Shown: positions 54,325 through 64,000 of the stretch, piece by piece
How positions within the stretch are numbered: the stretch's first letter is position 1
How the letters are laid out: the number at the start of each line of letters is the position of its first letter
NCBI GenBank assembly: GCA_958510825.1
Contig: OY294044.1
Location: 99,920,893 to 99,984,892 of the forward strand
Origin: Brachypterus glaber
Lineage: Eukaryota; Arthropoda; Insecta; Coleoptera; Kateretidae
Direction of reading: 5' to 3'
Length of the DNA stretch: 64,000 nucleotides
The notes under the pieces: generated by a model
Seen by the model: the letters and a program-made list of their open reading frames with translations, nothing else
What the model was told of the DNA's origin: nothing
The model's database searches: none
Position numbers and translations under genes: made by a program

Positions 54325-55029
54325 TTAAATTACGTTACCAAAACATTTACAAAACATTACAATTACGTTAAATAAATATTATAAATTCTTTTAAATAACA
54401 TTGTGACAACATTTAAATGAGGTTGTATTAATATTACTCTTTCATAAAAACAATATTGCATTAATGTAACTACAATGTTACATAAACGTTTTTGTTTTTA
54501 AAAAGTATCATTTGTAATGTTGTACAGGCGGACATTTGACTATTGTGACAACATTGCATATATGTTAATAATACTTATATGTAAACTTCACATTATAACA
54601 TTTTAATGTAGCTGCAACGTTGTTGCAATATTTTCGTGTTGAGTGGGTAAAATACTCATTTCAGACAGCTATGTGCCTAGGTTTGATAATTATTTATTAT
54701 TTCTATAATAAATTTAAAAAAATATTCCCCAAAAGTCAAAATTATAGTAAGTCTGGCAACGCTGTACTAGATTTGAAAAAATATTCTGAATATATAAATA
54801 AATATAAAGTTTTTCTGAGAGGTAAATGTATTTATTAAAGTATAACAGCATACAGTTTTCTAACATTAAAAAAACGTTATTCTAACATTAAATTTCTACT
54901 AGGGAAATAAACTTATAAATTTGTTTAAAGTTTACCGCCAGTTCAAAGTTGACGGTATCAATGTTTTCAGAAAAATGTTGTTTTATGTCAAAAGTTGAGG
55001 TTTCTTAAGTATATCATAGGTACCAAATT

Positions 55030-56073
55030 TTAAAATTTTATCTTTACAAATACAGAAGTTAAGGGCAGGGGCGGATCCGGGAAGTGGTCCTGGGAGGGTA
55101 AAATCCATGTATTTGGAAAAGTGCTGGTTTTGAGAACCAAGTTAAAAAGGCTAAGCAGTGGTTTTACTAGGATAGGTGCACAGTCCTTAGCAAGAAAGCT
55201 TGGAATCTTATCGTAGCCCGATGTCGATTTGTTTTTTAATTTTTTAGTAGCTTTTAATACGTCTTGTTCTGTTATACTAGGTAGACTGAGATGCCTATTT
55301 GACGTGGCAGTATTAAATTTTATATTATCGTTCATATCGGATCTGGTATAGACACTAGCAAAATAGTTACCGAATATATTAACAATACCCTCCGGAGTAT
55401 CAATTTCGGTTTCTTCATAATACATGGAACCGGGGATTCTGGATTTACCCTTTTTACCCTGCACATATTGCCAAAATTTTGAAGAATCATTTTTTATATT
55501 GTTTTCTATATCGTTTAAATATTTTTTATAAGCTTCAGGAATTTGACGTTTAACTAATTTTCTAAATTGTTTGTATTTATCGTGATAAACTTGAGTATTA
55601 AATTTTTTGCGTTTTTTGTGATAGTAATCTTTTTTATTTAAATTTTTAATATCTTTGGTATACCAGGGTGGGTATGGACGCTTTTTACGCCTATTTTCAA
55701 AAGTAGGAACACATTGGTCTAAGACTGTGTATAATTTTTCATAAAAATAATCACAGGCCAGGTTAATATCATTAATGTTTTCTAAGTGGGACCAGTCTAT
55801 AGCTAAAAGTTTTTCATAAAGTAATGGAAAATTGGTCTTTTTAAAATTGTATTGTTTTTGATCAGGATTGTTGTCAAAGTTTTGATAATTTGGCGAGATA
55901 ATATTGAAATTAATTTCAAGTGGAGGATGATATGAATCAGGAACTACAAGAGGTATAGCATCAGCACTTAGTTGACACTCTATGTTTAAGTAAACCAAGT
56001 CCAATAATCGATTATCAGCGTTTAGAATATGATTAAATTGTTTAAAATTACAGAAAACTGAAAAAACTCGCAA
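55030..56073 (-). pseudogene. Partial LINE ORF2 (endonuclease end to RT start)
   Basis: A 347-codon open frame. Early residues LLDLVYLN and DSYHPPLEI match the last motifs of an APE-type endonuclease, with the SDH position here reading DSYHPP. A lysine-rich linker (RRKKRPYPPWYTKDIK, DYYHKKRKKF) follows. Next come KFWQYVQGKKG, NIFGNYFASVY and the RT entry motif KSTSGYDKIPSFLAK with LFNLVLKTSTFPNTW. After that it leaves homology (last 25 or so residues). The catalytic FADD half is absent. The frame has no stops, which is notable for a fragment. It differs in sequence from the LINE at 43200, so it is a second family. Confidence 0.88.
55066..55085 (+). repeat. hAT-like terminus at LINE break point
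   Basis: GCAGGGGCGGATCCGGGAAG contains CAGGGGCGGATCC, a very common hAT end. It lies where the LINE fragment stops. No partner end was found. Confidence 0.5.
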
Positions 56074-56100
56074 AGCATTGGATTTTCTCTCATTAATATG
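55086..56100 (-). mobile_element. LINE fragment, minus strand (Jockey-like)
   Basis: Truncated at both ends: only the end of the endonuclease, the linker and the start of the reverse transcriptase are left. It stops beside a hAT-like terminus. Confidence 0.85.
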
Positions 56101-57358
56101 CCCTTAGCTGTCTCTTAACTGACCAGTTAAATAGGTAGCTATTTCGTTTTCCTTATGCAACAACCTTGGTTACAAATCATTATTGACTGACAGATAATTT
56201 AAAAGGATAACTTAAAAAAACGATATCTAACCCTCACATGAAAATAAAATAGGAAATTACATTTATTTAGAAAAAAAAAACAATGGAATATGTATTATTA
56301 TTATTAGGTATTTTTTAAAAATAATAATATAATATGATATAATAATATTCGTTTTTAGATGACTGTTGAACTTAAAACTTCAGACTCATTAATATTTAGC
56401 AATATTGTTAAGGATTCATTATTAATAAAATAAATTACTTAAATAATTAATAATTATTCAGGCAAAAAAATAAATAAAAATACTAATTATCCACATGTTT
56501 TAAAATAATTTTTAATGATTTTTTAATTAGAAGCTAATTTCTGTTACTTCCGAGAACCCAAGTCACCGAATGGACCGCTTTTGGAGCGTCAGAACTAAAA
56601 GTTTTTATATTTAATCAAAATTCTTGAATTTATCAGATATAATTTGAACAAACTATAACAATGCCCAAACAATAACACTAAACCACAAATAAAATAAACT
56701 AAATTATAGACAAAAAAATTACTCTTTGCTGTGCTGAATCCGAAAAAAATCGACTTCCGCTAAGATGGCCATATTGTTAATATCAGTGTTACCTACCCTT
56801 TTGAAAAGTATTGTCGAAAAGAGGTATAATATTCTTATTATACTAAGCGTAAATGCCAGAATAGTAGATCTAATACGGTAATTTCGAAATTTCAAAAATT
56901 GCCAAAAAACGTCCTAGACAAAAAAAAATCTTGCATACAAATGTGTTTCATAAAAAAATAAGAAACTTTGAAAATGTCCGTCCGTCCGTCCGTCCGTCCG
57001 ATGTCACGTTTTTCCTGGACACGATAACTCAAGAACGAACAATCCGATCGACTCTAAATTTTTAGGAAATATCATGTTCTATAAAGGGAAGATGCCTATT
57101 GTTTTTAAAAATAATCCCCCCCAAAAACAAAAAAATTACTAGTTTTAAAAACATTTAAAAAACTATCCTTTTTTTGTTTCTCATTTTTCGAAAAATAATA
57201 TTGAAAAAATTTTCTGGTTTGTACATTCAAAGTTTGGCAACCTATATGGTATTTACCTACAATATTGAAAAAAAAATTTTTGTTAAAAAAATATAATAAT
57301 ATTATCCAGAATGGAATCAACGGTACAAATTTATACTGCACATTGTGCAGTGCACAAC
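56101..57358. other. No gene; GTCC microsatellite
   Basis: (GTCC)n at 56976-57000 is followed by GATAACTCAAGAACGAACAA, a combination often seen in dispersed insect repeats. The minus frame at 57105-57341 is low-complexity and unsupported. Confidence 0.4.
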
Positions 57359-57684
57359 CAGGGTGACCACATTAAGATAACCTAATATTTCCCCAATCAA
57401 AATTAAAATATTTCTCCTATTTTAGTACACACAAAAAAGTTTTTAAAACCAATATACGCAAAACATTTAAACATGCTGTTTCGTTTTTGAGTTAGGATTT
57501 TTTTGAACTTTTTTCTGTAAAATGGATCGATGGGATGGTTAAACTTTATGAATGAATGCTTATTTTAGTAATAATTTATTATGTAGACCAGAATTTTTTT
57601 TCAATATCCCTGATTTTTTAGTTGACCAAAATCCCCAACTTTTCCCTGATTTCCCTGTTTTCCCTAATCTGTAGGCACCCCGAC
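57359..57684. mobile_element. Possible small DNA element with CAGGGTG ends
   Basis: CAGGGTGACCACA on the left and GTAGGCACCCCG on the right are weakly inverted. TTTTCCCTGATTTCCCTGTT lies just inside the right end. The target site is unclear. Confidence 0.4.
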
Positions 57685-57886
57685 AACGTGTAAAAAATAA
57701 CTTTAAATACGTCAATAGTTTAAACCGGAAAATTTGGAACAAAGTCCAAAAATATTTTTTTATCAAACCATTAAATTTTATAACTGAACTCTGTTTTTAA
57801 TTAAACAAGTTGAACATATTACTTGAGCAGTTGTAAATTATAATTTGCAATAACAAAAAGGTGTATTTGTAAAGTAACCTTTCCTT

Positions 57887-57908
57887 AAAAAAAAAAAAAA
57901 AAAAAAAA
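57887..57908 (+). repeat. Poly(A), 22 bases
   Basis: An uninterrupted A run. No retroelement body is recognised directly upstream. Confidence 0.9.
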
Positions 57909-58070
57909 CATGAAGCTGAATCAAATAAGACTTTTTTACAGTGTATGCATGCATCAAAACTGCAAAATCTTCATCACAATATCTGAAAATTTTAGCTTAA
58001 AGGACAATCCGATCCTATTTTTCCGAATTGCTAACGAGCCTTAGTATTATGAAACCTTCAGTATATTTAT

Positions 58071-58115
58071 ATGGGTTTTTAAACCCATTAGTTTAAAAAC
58101 TAATATAGTAGTAAA
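58071..58115. repeat. Two adjacent short palindromes
   Basis: ATGGGTTTTTAAACCCAT, then TTAGTTTAAAAACTAA, directly adjoining. Confidence 0.85.
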
Positions 58116-58314
58116 CTATTAAGATTAAAATCTCCAAACATAACTTATGATGGTGTTTTGTTGCGTTTTGCGAAAACAAAAATATTGTAAGCAACCATAA
58201 ACTATACGCGTTTTTTGACATTATTATTGAAGTTATGAAAATAAAAAAATTACCTGTTAATATGGACCTAAGTACCTACAATTTCCTACAGACAAAAGTT
58301 TCTACTCTTTTTTG

Positions 58315-58470
58315 ATCTAGAGCTCCACACATACATTGTTTCTAGTACAACAAAATTTTTAAATGCCAAAATTAAAAAAAATATGATTATTTTCTTTATC
58401 ATATAATAGTTGTTTTAACTAAAAACATTAAGTTTCTATTAAAATTTTTAATTTTGAAATATCTTTAAAT
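58315..58470 (+). repeat. Fragment of the 28108 mariner-like family
   Basis: AGAGCTCCACACATACATTG, then AAATGCCAAAATTAAAAAA, matches 28239-28370. Confidence 0.8.
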
Positions 58471-59189
58471 TTCTAAATAACCCTGTATATTTTTATTTTA
58501 ATGCAAACAGTCACACTATTTTTCAGAGAATTTGATTTGCTAATTCCAAACGTATTAAGTAAATACTATTTACAATGACAAAGCAATTTAGATTTCTTTT
58601 GTGCATTTTTTAATTTTTTCTAAAAAGTCTTTAAATCTGAATGAGTGTATTAATTATCTAGGAATAAATTATAATAATAACAATAGGAAGCACGATTTCT
58701 TGCCCTGATTGCAGTCGTATGTTTTTTTAACTAATGTTGGGTCGCAATGTTTTTACTATTTCAGGTTTCTGACAAAAATGGGACAAAACTGGTAAAAAAA
58801 TCATTATTTTGTTCTAAAATCATGGGAGATAAAAATATTCTAAGGACAAATTTGGAATCGGCGCGCCGACTCAATATTAGTTAAAAAATATCAAACTTAG
58901 ATTACGGAAAGTTTAAATTCATAAGTAGAATAAGTAGGGACACTAGTCAAAAATTTTTTTAAAAAAATCCAGAACAAAAAATACCTCCAAAAATAAAACA
59001 GAATCTTATTGTTTTTTTTACCTATAAATATTGTAATCACAAACCCAACCGAGCTTCTGCCCCAACCAAAATTGTTAACCCAAAACTAAATATATGAAAA
59101 AACTGTATTCCAAATTGTTATAAAAAAAATTACTATAAAATGTGTTCGGAAAATGATTTATAAAAATATTTATTATTATAATTACTAAT
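58471..59189. other. No gene recognised
   Basis: AT-rich, no paired repeats seen. Confidence 0.3.
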
Positions 59190-59376
59190 TGTTCCAGATT
59201 GCACCTTAATAGGTGACAAACACCTTCAAGGTGCGGGTATTATTTTAATTATTGATTTTTGATGTTTTAATAACTTTTTGAAGTTGTCACATATTTTTGA
59301 TAAATAGAGTGGTTTAATTTACAAGTTCTTCTTAGTTTATAATTCTTAACCAGTTAGGTAAAGATTATTCCTTTCA
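59190..59376 (+). repeat. 5' LTR of BEL/Pao derivative
   Basis: 187 bp, containing a GCACCTTAATAGG...AAGGTGC stem near its start. Confidence 0.92.
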
Positions 59377-59378
59377 TT

Positions 59379-59396
59379 TGGCGACCGTGACAGGAC
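59379..59396 (+). promoter_or_regulatory. Primer binding site (tRNA-Arg type)
   Basis: TGGCGACCGTGACAGGAC lies two bases after the LTR. This form is known from BEL/Pao elements primed by tRNA-Arg. Confidence 0.7.
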
Positions 59397-59414
59397 CAAA
59401 TCAGCCAAGGGAGT

Positions 59415-59648
59415 ATGTATACAACTGGTTCAAAAGATGGCAAGATAAGACTTTCACAATTAAAAACATCTTCAGGACAAATTCTACGACCTATACAAAG
59501 ATTGTTTCCATTAGAAATGGGTGGCGATTCAGACTTAAGAGAAGTACATTTAAATAAGAGAAAGAAGAATGATTCGAACTATCCCGAGAATAAGCAGTTA
59601 ACGACCAGATTTGGTAGACGAGTACAACCCCCTGCTAGATATACTTAA
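59415..59648 (+). pseudogene. BEL/Pao integrase C-terminal remnant
   Basis: A 77-codon frame with VQPPARYT at its end and SGQILRPIQRLFPLEM near residues 20-35, the sort of sequence found at the extreme C terminus of BEL/Pao pol (GxxxRPIQ.L.PLE). Everything upstream (gag, protease, RT, RNase H and the integrase core) is deleted. The methionine is incidental, lying 38 bases after the 5' LTR, though translation of this short peptide is conceivable. Confidence 0.8.
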
Positions 59649-59675
59649 AAAACTTTATAAAATAAAGATTTCCTC

Positions 59676-59687
59676 AAGGTGGGAGAA
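59676..59687 (+). promoter_or_regulatory. Polypurine tract of BEL/Pao derivative
   Basis: AAGGTGGGAGAA directly precedes the TGTTCC of the 3' LTR. Confidence 0.7.
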
Positions 59688-59874
59688 TGTTCCAGATTGC
59701 ACCTTAATAGGTGACAACCACCTGCAAGGTGCGGATATTGTTTTAATTATTGATTTTTGATGTTTTAATAACTTTTTGAAGTTGTCACATATTTTTGATA
59801 AATAAAGTGGTTTAATTTACAAGTTCCTATTAGTTAATAATTCTTAACCAGTTAGGTAAAGATTATTCCTTTCA
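59688..59874 (+). repeat. 3' LTR of BEL/Pao derivative
   Basis: 187 bp, the same length as the 5' copy, followed by the CTAAT target copy at 59875. Confidence 0.92.
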
Positions 59875-59978
59875 CTAATAATGATATTATAATGTAATCA
59901 CAGATTCGCAGTCACGGACAAGAACTGTTTCATAAAATAATTAGGTTTTCAAATTCTGAGCTATTTAACCCCTTAACG

Positions 59979-60111
59979 CACTAACCCAAATTAACTCGTT
60001 TACGATAGGTTGGGCTCCTTTCCGCTTACCCGAGTTAACTCGGGCGACTTATATTTTGCTGAATTGGCAAAAAATAACCACTTTTTCGAAAAAAAGTGGT
60101 GCGTCAAGGAG
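59979..60111. mobile_element. piggyBac-like MITE
   Basis: TTAA on both sides (59975-59978, 60112-60115). The ends are CCCCTTAACGCAC and GTGCGTCAAGGAG. The inner CCCGAGTTAACTCGGG palindrome and TTTTTCGAAAAA add more symmetry. Confidence 0.75.
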
Positions 60112-60546
60112 TTAAAAAGTACGTAGGTATCCAAGAAATTTCAAATTAGCCTTTGGGCCAAACTAGACAAAAATTTAAATATATTTATAAAACATTATAA
60201 TAAAGGCATATTAAAATAAAAGCATATTTAAAAAAAAAGGTGAAACCGCGGAGGTATGTCCCACAAAAAAAATATATATAGAAGAAAATCCTTCCTGCGA
60301 AGAGTGGGAAAATAATAGGTATCTAGGTAATTCAAATTTTATAGCAATAATTACTTTTTTAGTATTAAGTATTATTTATAAAACAAAAAAAATCAATGTA
60401 GCAATATCGATTAATTTTTAAGGCCAAAGTATGAAATTTATTAATAATAATAATTATATATGTACAATTATACACGCGAACAGTATATACTGACACTGCA
60501 GGATAATGTCCTGATGAACATTAAATTTTATTTATCAACATCCTTA
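60112..60546. other. No gene recognised
   Basis: AT-rich. GCAGGATAATGTCCTG near 60500 is a short hairpin. Confidence 0.3.
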
Positions 60547-60729
60547 GGGAAAGTTCAAGTATTACGTAACGCAAATTGTACCAAAATTCATACACTTCAC
60601 ACCTCGGTTCTCGCGTTATTATAGATTATAGGGATTTCATATTTCTACAGGCTTGAATAACGCAAGAACCGAGGTATGAAGTGTATGAATTTTGGTACGT
60701 TTTGAGTTACGTAATACTTGAACGTTCCC
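60547..60729. mobile_element. Intact palindromic MITE (PIF/Harbinger-like)
   Basis: 183 bp. GGGAAAGTTCAAGTATTACG and CGTAATACTTGAACGTTCCC are inverted, and both sides have TTA, the 3-bp target typical of PIF/Harbinger. The arms share CCTCGGTTCTCGCGTTATT-like sequence. It is the reference copy for the split MITE at 4218/10117 and fragments at 33843 and 36429; GTTTGCGTTACGTAATACTT at 24939 is another end. Confidence 0.88.
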
Positions 60730-60958
60730 TTAGTCAAACTAGACTAATAGCACAGTAAAGTTAGATGAAAAATCACTATAACTGTAACTGAAATGTACTA
60801 AGGACATAAAACATAAAAAGTAAAAAAATACTCAAAAAATATTTGATTTTTTTTGCTCGAATACAAGGCTTTCTGAAAATTAAAAAAAAAAATCGAAATA
60901 GGACAGCAATTTTCCTAAATCTTTGAGAAAGGTTGAAAATTTGGATTTTTTAAATTAC

Positions 60959-61117
60959 ATTACATTACATGTTTAACTCGTACTATTCTACTTAATTAAG
61001 CATCCCCTAAGTCCAGGACATTTAAACTGACTTTTAAACCAGTTTTTATAGGGAGTGTCCGCTTCACTTACGCATTCGCCAAATTTTAATTATTAATTAA
61101 CTAAAAAAGGCAAGTCG
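60959..61117 (+). repeat. Dispersed SINE-like repeat, copy B
   Basis: Shares ATTACATGTTTAACTCGTAC, TTAAGCATCC, AGGGAGTGTCCGCTTCACTT and AAAGGCAAGTCGG with copy A (26746-27030, opposite strand). Confidence 0.7.
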
Positions 61118-62619
61118 GTGGAGCTCGAAAATATCATGCTATTTTCTACCTAGTTTAGCAGTATATTTTTGATCTAATTTTTAATAGAAATAAAACAGGT
61201 GATATATGCAAAAAAGGTTATTATTTTTAAACAGGAGGATCAGAATAGATATAATATATTTGTTTGTGGTTCAAACTTGTATCACAACACACTTTAGATA
61301 ATTTTTGTTGAAAATTTAAATTTTCATATTTATGTTTTCTCTCACTGGAGTGAACCGTTTTGAAAAATAAATAATTGGGCGCCGGTGACGGTTCTCGGGG
61401 TGGAAGGTTCGGAAGGAAAAAACTGTTTATAGTCGGTTCTTAGCTTTATTCCTTGACACAAGGTGGCCAACAACTCCAGCACTTCGGAAATGAATGGAGA
61501 ATGAATGAACGAATCTCAAATTCTAACAAAATAGGAAAATAATTAGTTATTTACTTAAAATATGGATTGGTGAAGCACTTACCTAACACCAGGATAGCTT
61601 ATATATCATATATAAGTAATTATCCCTGAGGATGATTGAGAAAAATTAAGATTTGTAGAAAGTTAACTAAGCGCAGTGAGAATGAATGAAATATAGGTTA
61701 GTATATTTCAGTAATTTATAAAAATCCCTAGGTCAAGGTCACACTGAAATGCTGAAGTTTTGACATATAGTAAACAAAAGTACATAACCTTTACACGCAA
61801 TAAAAATAATATCTAGGTTTTTATATGGTATCACCACATCACTGCCCTTACTTTCGCTTTCACTCTTATTCACACGAATTTTCAATATTATTTTAACTCT
61901 CATTTTCACTATCATTCACTATTTCACTACTTCTGCTTTCAACATAGCAGCTCTATTCTACCACTCCTGAATTCTTCTAAAACTTCACTGCATTTACTAA
62001 GGTCACTTTTACTTTTGTTCTGTACTTCTTGACTTCTTACAGAAGCTAAATAAGCAAATTTTCTTTTTTTTTTCGACGATTTTTAAAAGACCTGAAAAGA
62101 ATTTACAATTCGTAAATTTGCAAATCGGTGTGCATCCATTCTGAAAACTTTAGTAAAACTAAACGTCTGTTAAGAAAAAATAAACAAAATAAATACTATT
62201 TTGAAATATTTGCTTGCATTTAGTGTGAAACAAAAAAGAAGCATTATTAGCGGGCTAAATTAAGACGATATAAGCAGTATATGTTGGACCTAAAATAGTT
62301 CATTTATAGCACGTTCTCAATTAAACCAATATAGACCATATATTTTCGACAAAAAGTTGGTCATTGTTAGGTCGTCCTAAATTTTATCAAATAAAGGCGT
62401 ATATTATCGACCTAAAATAGTTTATTAATTTACCGGTGTTGTAAAATTTACGTTTTCAATGCCCAGCTTGATAAAACCTATTAATTAAAACCGCGCGCGG
62501 CTGAGTTTGGAATGTTTTATCGCACCAAATATATACCAAAATGTTGGAAATTTTACGTAATTTATTTTTATTAGGGGTTGCATGTACGTAACTTCTTTCG
62601 GAAACAAGAAAAATGGGAA
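61118..62619. other. No gene recognised
   Basis: Contains TTGGGCGCCGGTGACGG at 61376, which superficially resembles a retroelement primer site but has no LTR next to it. It also has a pyrimidine-rich stretch (61840-62040) with repeated TTTCACT motifs. No coding frames. Confidence 0.35.
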
Positions 62620-63340
62620 ATTTTCAGTTAACTGAAAAAGGCAATCGGCACACCCTGATAACACACTTCATCCTAAAGGTTTTTTAATCGTTCCCTTGAA
62701 AAGGTTTTTAGCATAATGCTGTAAACATGCTAAGCATGTTATTAAAAGATGCACTGCTGTAGTAGTATAAGTACATACTCTAAACATTCTTAGCATGATT
62801 AGAGTATTATGCTAAGGATACTCCCAAATACATATTCTTAAAATATTCTAATGGAATGTTTTTAGAATAGTAATATGGCCTCTATATTATTTTTTATTAG
62901 GTTAGAATTACAAATATTCTTAAAATTACTGTTAATAACATAAGTTTTACCCTTAAGTAGTAGAAATGGATGTATTTTTATACATGTCCAAATTTATGAT
63001 ATCACTCCATGTTTGCGCATGCGCAATATTTAATGTTATTACTTAAATGCATCAAATAAGAATATTTTTATGTACCTACTTCTAAGAACATTCTTAACAT
63101 GCTTCTTAAAACATTCTTATTTGATACAGAGGCTTATAAGAAGCTTCTTAGGAACTCCTAGCACGATTAAAATGGTATCCTTTGCATTTCTTTAATCGTT
63201 CTTAGAATATCCTGAGCAAAATAGATATGCTTCTAAGAAACATGCTGTCCTTGGGGCTATTTATTTTAAGAATATCTTAGAAGGCTTTTGTGCTATCAGG
63301 GCAGGTGAGATTGCACTCACGCTAGCCGACGTGTGAAGTA
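62620..63340 (+). repeat. SINE-like repeat copy C, split by an insertion
   Basis: AACTGAAAAAGGCAATCGG (62633-62648) and GGTGAGATTGCACTCACGCT (63304-63323) correspond to adjoining parts of copy A. Between them lies the element 62653-63301. Confidence 0.7.
62653..63301. mobile_element. Inverted-repeat element with CCCTGATA ends
   Basis: CCCTGATAACACA and TGTGCTATCAGGG are terminal inverted repeats. The interior has many CATGCTAAGCATG and TTCTTAGAA/ATTCTAAGAA motifs in both orientations. The element-free arrangement is visible in copy A, which confirms an insertion. The target duplication is short, perhaps CA. Confidence 0.8.
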
Positions 63341-63351
63341 GGGGTGACCGA

Positions 63352-63742
63352 GGCTAGTTGTCGCAGGGGTAAGTTGTGCTTATATCTTAAAAAGTAAAAT
63401 ATTTTTCTGAGCCAAACCAAGATTAACCGCTGCGTTACAACAGTGCCATTTATCATTTGTAAACTTAAATGCAATAAATTAAAAGAACATCCAGATAAAC
63501 CAAAAAATGTAAAAATTAAAGAGCCCAGTAATTTTTTTGTGGTAAATATTTTTTCTTTTTGTTACTGATTTAAAACATTAAGATAAGAGAATTTTATGTA
63601 TAATAATAGTTTAAGGTGTATATTATTTGTTGATATTGTCATTTAGGAGTGTTTATTCGTTAATTAGAAAGTACTTGATACATAACGTAAAATTGACCAC
63701 TGGGGCTAGTTGTCGCATTTGGTTTGGGGCTAGTTGTCGCAT
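63352..63742 (+). repeat. Three copies of GGCTAGTTGTCGCA
   Basis: GAGGCTAGTTGTCGCAGGGG near 63350, and GGGGCTAGTTGTCGCATTTG and GGGGCTAGTTGTCGCATGAT near 63702 and 63726. All are in the same orientation. Function unknown; probably part of a dispersed repeat. Confidence 0.8.
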
Positions 63743-64000
63743 GATCTGGAGATATGTTCATGGTATAACATTTCCTTTTTAGCATTTTTTTATTCAAAAC
63801 TGTCTAAAAAAGTGAAACTTTGTCGAATAGCAAATAAATTTGTTTATTAAATTATATTAAATTAAAAAAAAAATCAAAAAAATTTTATTTAATTATAAAG
63901 TTGGAAATTTTGGCACAAAAGTAAAAAGTTAGATAACAATCAGCTTGTGGAGAGGCACATGTCTTATTAGTTATTTATAATTTTTATAAATGCCTTTATA
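63743..64000. other. AT-rich end of window
   Basis: Nothing recognised. Confidence 0.3.

Larger units (their letters stand above)
52502..54651. mobile_element. Inner nested element with TACCCACT ends
   Basis: TACCCACTAAACATGAAA on the left and TTTTCGTGTTGAGTGGGTA on the right are inverted. The interior is filled with AATGTTACAT-like motifs in both orientations. It contains the two complete small elements listed next. Confidence 0.7.
52218..54904. mobile_element. Middle nested inverted-repeat element
   Basis: The ends are CCCTGGTAGAAAACTACATA and AATTTCTACTAGGG. Both are followed inward by TCTAAC/GTTAGA-type repeats. Confidence 0.6.
52042..54956. mobile_element. Outer element of a nested set (2.9 kb)
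   Basis: ACCGTCAACGGGGTATACTT followed by TGAACTGGGGGTAAACTTTG on the left; CAAAGTTGACGGT preceded by TTTACCGCCAGTT on the right. TTTATTT ends both arms, after which the next element begins. A 24-bp inverted pair (52091-52115, 52193-52217) lies in the left side. Confidence 0.7.
59190..59874 (+). mobile_element. Miniature BEL/Pao retrotransposon
   Basis: Two 187-bp LTRs (59190-59376 and 59688-59874) begin TGTTCCAGATTGCACC and end CCTTTCA. They differ at about eight positions. A perfect 5-bp target duplication, CTAAT, flanks the whole. A primer site and purine tract are present. Only the last part of pol is left, so this is a deletion derivative that could have been mobilised by an intact relative. 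Confidence 0.93.

Noticed and set aside
54109..54328. Two opposite-strand frames of 63 and 71 codons
   Set aside because: They are mirror images generated by the palindromic MITE.
61370..61400. TGGGCGCCGGTGACGG as a retroelement primer site
   Set aside because: No LTR pair or TG...CA boundary nearby.

Overview
This is a stretch of an AT-rich eukaryotic genome, almost certainly from an insect. The evidence is one host gene with consensus GT-AG introns and an insect-type fatty-acid elongase sequence, plus a dense mixture of insect-type transposable elements (TEs): LINEs, Ty3/gypsy, BEL/Pao, Tc1/mariner, hAT, piggyBac-like and PIF/Harbinger-like elements. I see no operons, no bacterial gene packing and no CRISPR array. 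I cannot name the order or species.

Host gene: two exons of an ELOVL-type very-long-chain fatty acid elongase lie on the minus strand. The start-codon exon is at 23956-24026 and the next coding exon at 19041-19231. They join in phase across a 4.7 kb intron packed with inverted-repeat elements. I found no later exons, so positions 1-19040 are probably another long intron of the same gene.

Layout: 0.8-2.2 kb holds a decayed LINE on the minus strand. 2.3-3.1 kb is a non-autonomous inverted-repeat element. 3.1-3.8 kb and 10.6-11.2 kb are inverted copies of one repeat carrying a fragment that resembles a tyrosine recombinase. Between them a palindromic MITE is split by a 5.8 kb Ty3/gypsy element with 2 kb LTRs and most of its coding region deleted. 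12.7-14.0 kb is an inverted-repeat element carrying a zinc-finger reading frame. 15-25.6 kb holds the elongase exons among many MITEs, including a 1 kb hAT derivative. 26-33.3 kb has mariner-like elements, one with a broken transposase, and a repeat with a tRNA-like palindrome. 33.3-43 kb is mostly old repeat fragments, with a striking array of alternating inverted units at 41.5-42.0 kb and a strong hairpin at 42.1 kb. 43.2-46.0 kb is a 5'-truncated LINE with a long open endonuclease/reverse transcriptase frame. 46-51.8 kb has more inverted repeats, including a tandem dimer of an unknown 781-bp unit inserted in a known element. 52.0-55.0 kb is a nested set of inverted-repeat elements. 55.1-56.1 kb is a minus-strand LINE fragment. 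59.2-59.9 kb is a miniature BEL/Pao element with intact LTRs and target duplication. 60-64 kb has piggyBac-like and Harbinger-like MITEs and an inserted inverted-repeat element whose empty site is visible in a relative.

The genes here do not form a pathway. Apart from the elongase exons, nearly everything recognisable is transposon-derived and mostly non-functional. The most unusual material is structural: many long, near-perfect palindromes (several inside an intron), repeats nested in repeats, and coding fragments of transposases captured inside inverted repeats. I did not find a convincing new multi-gene system.
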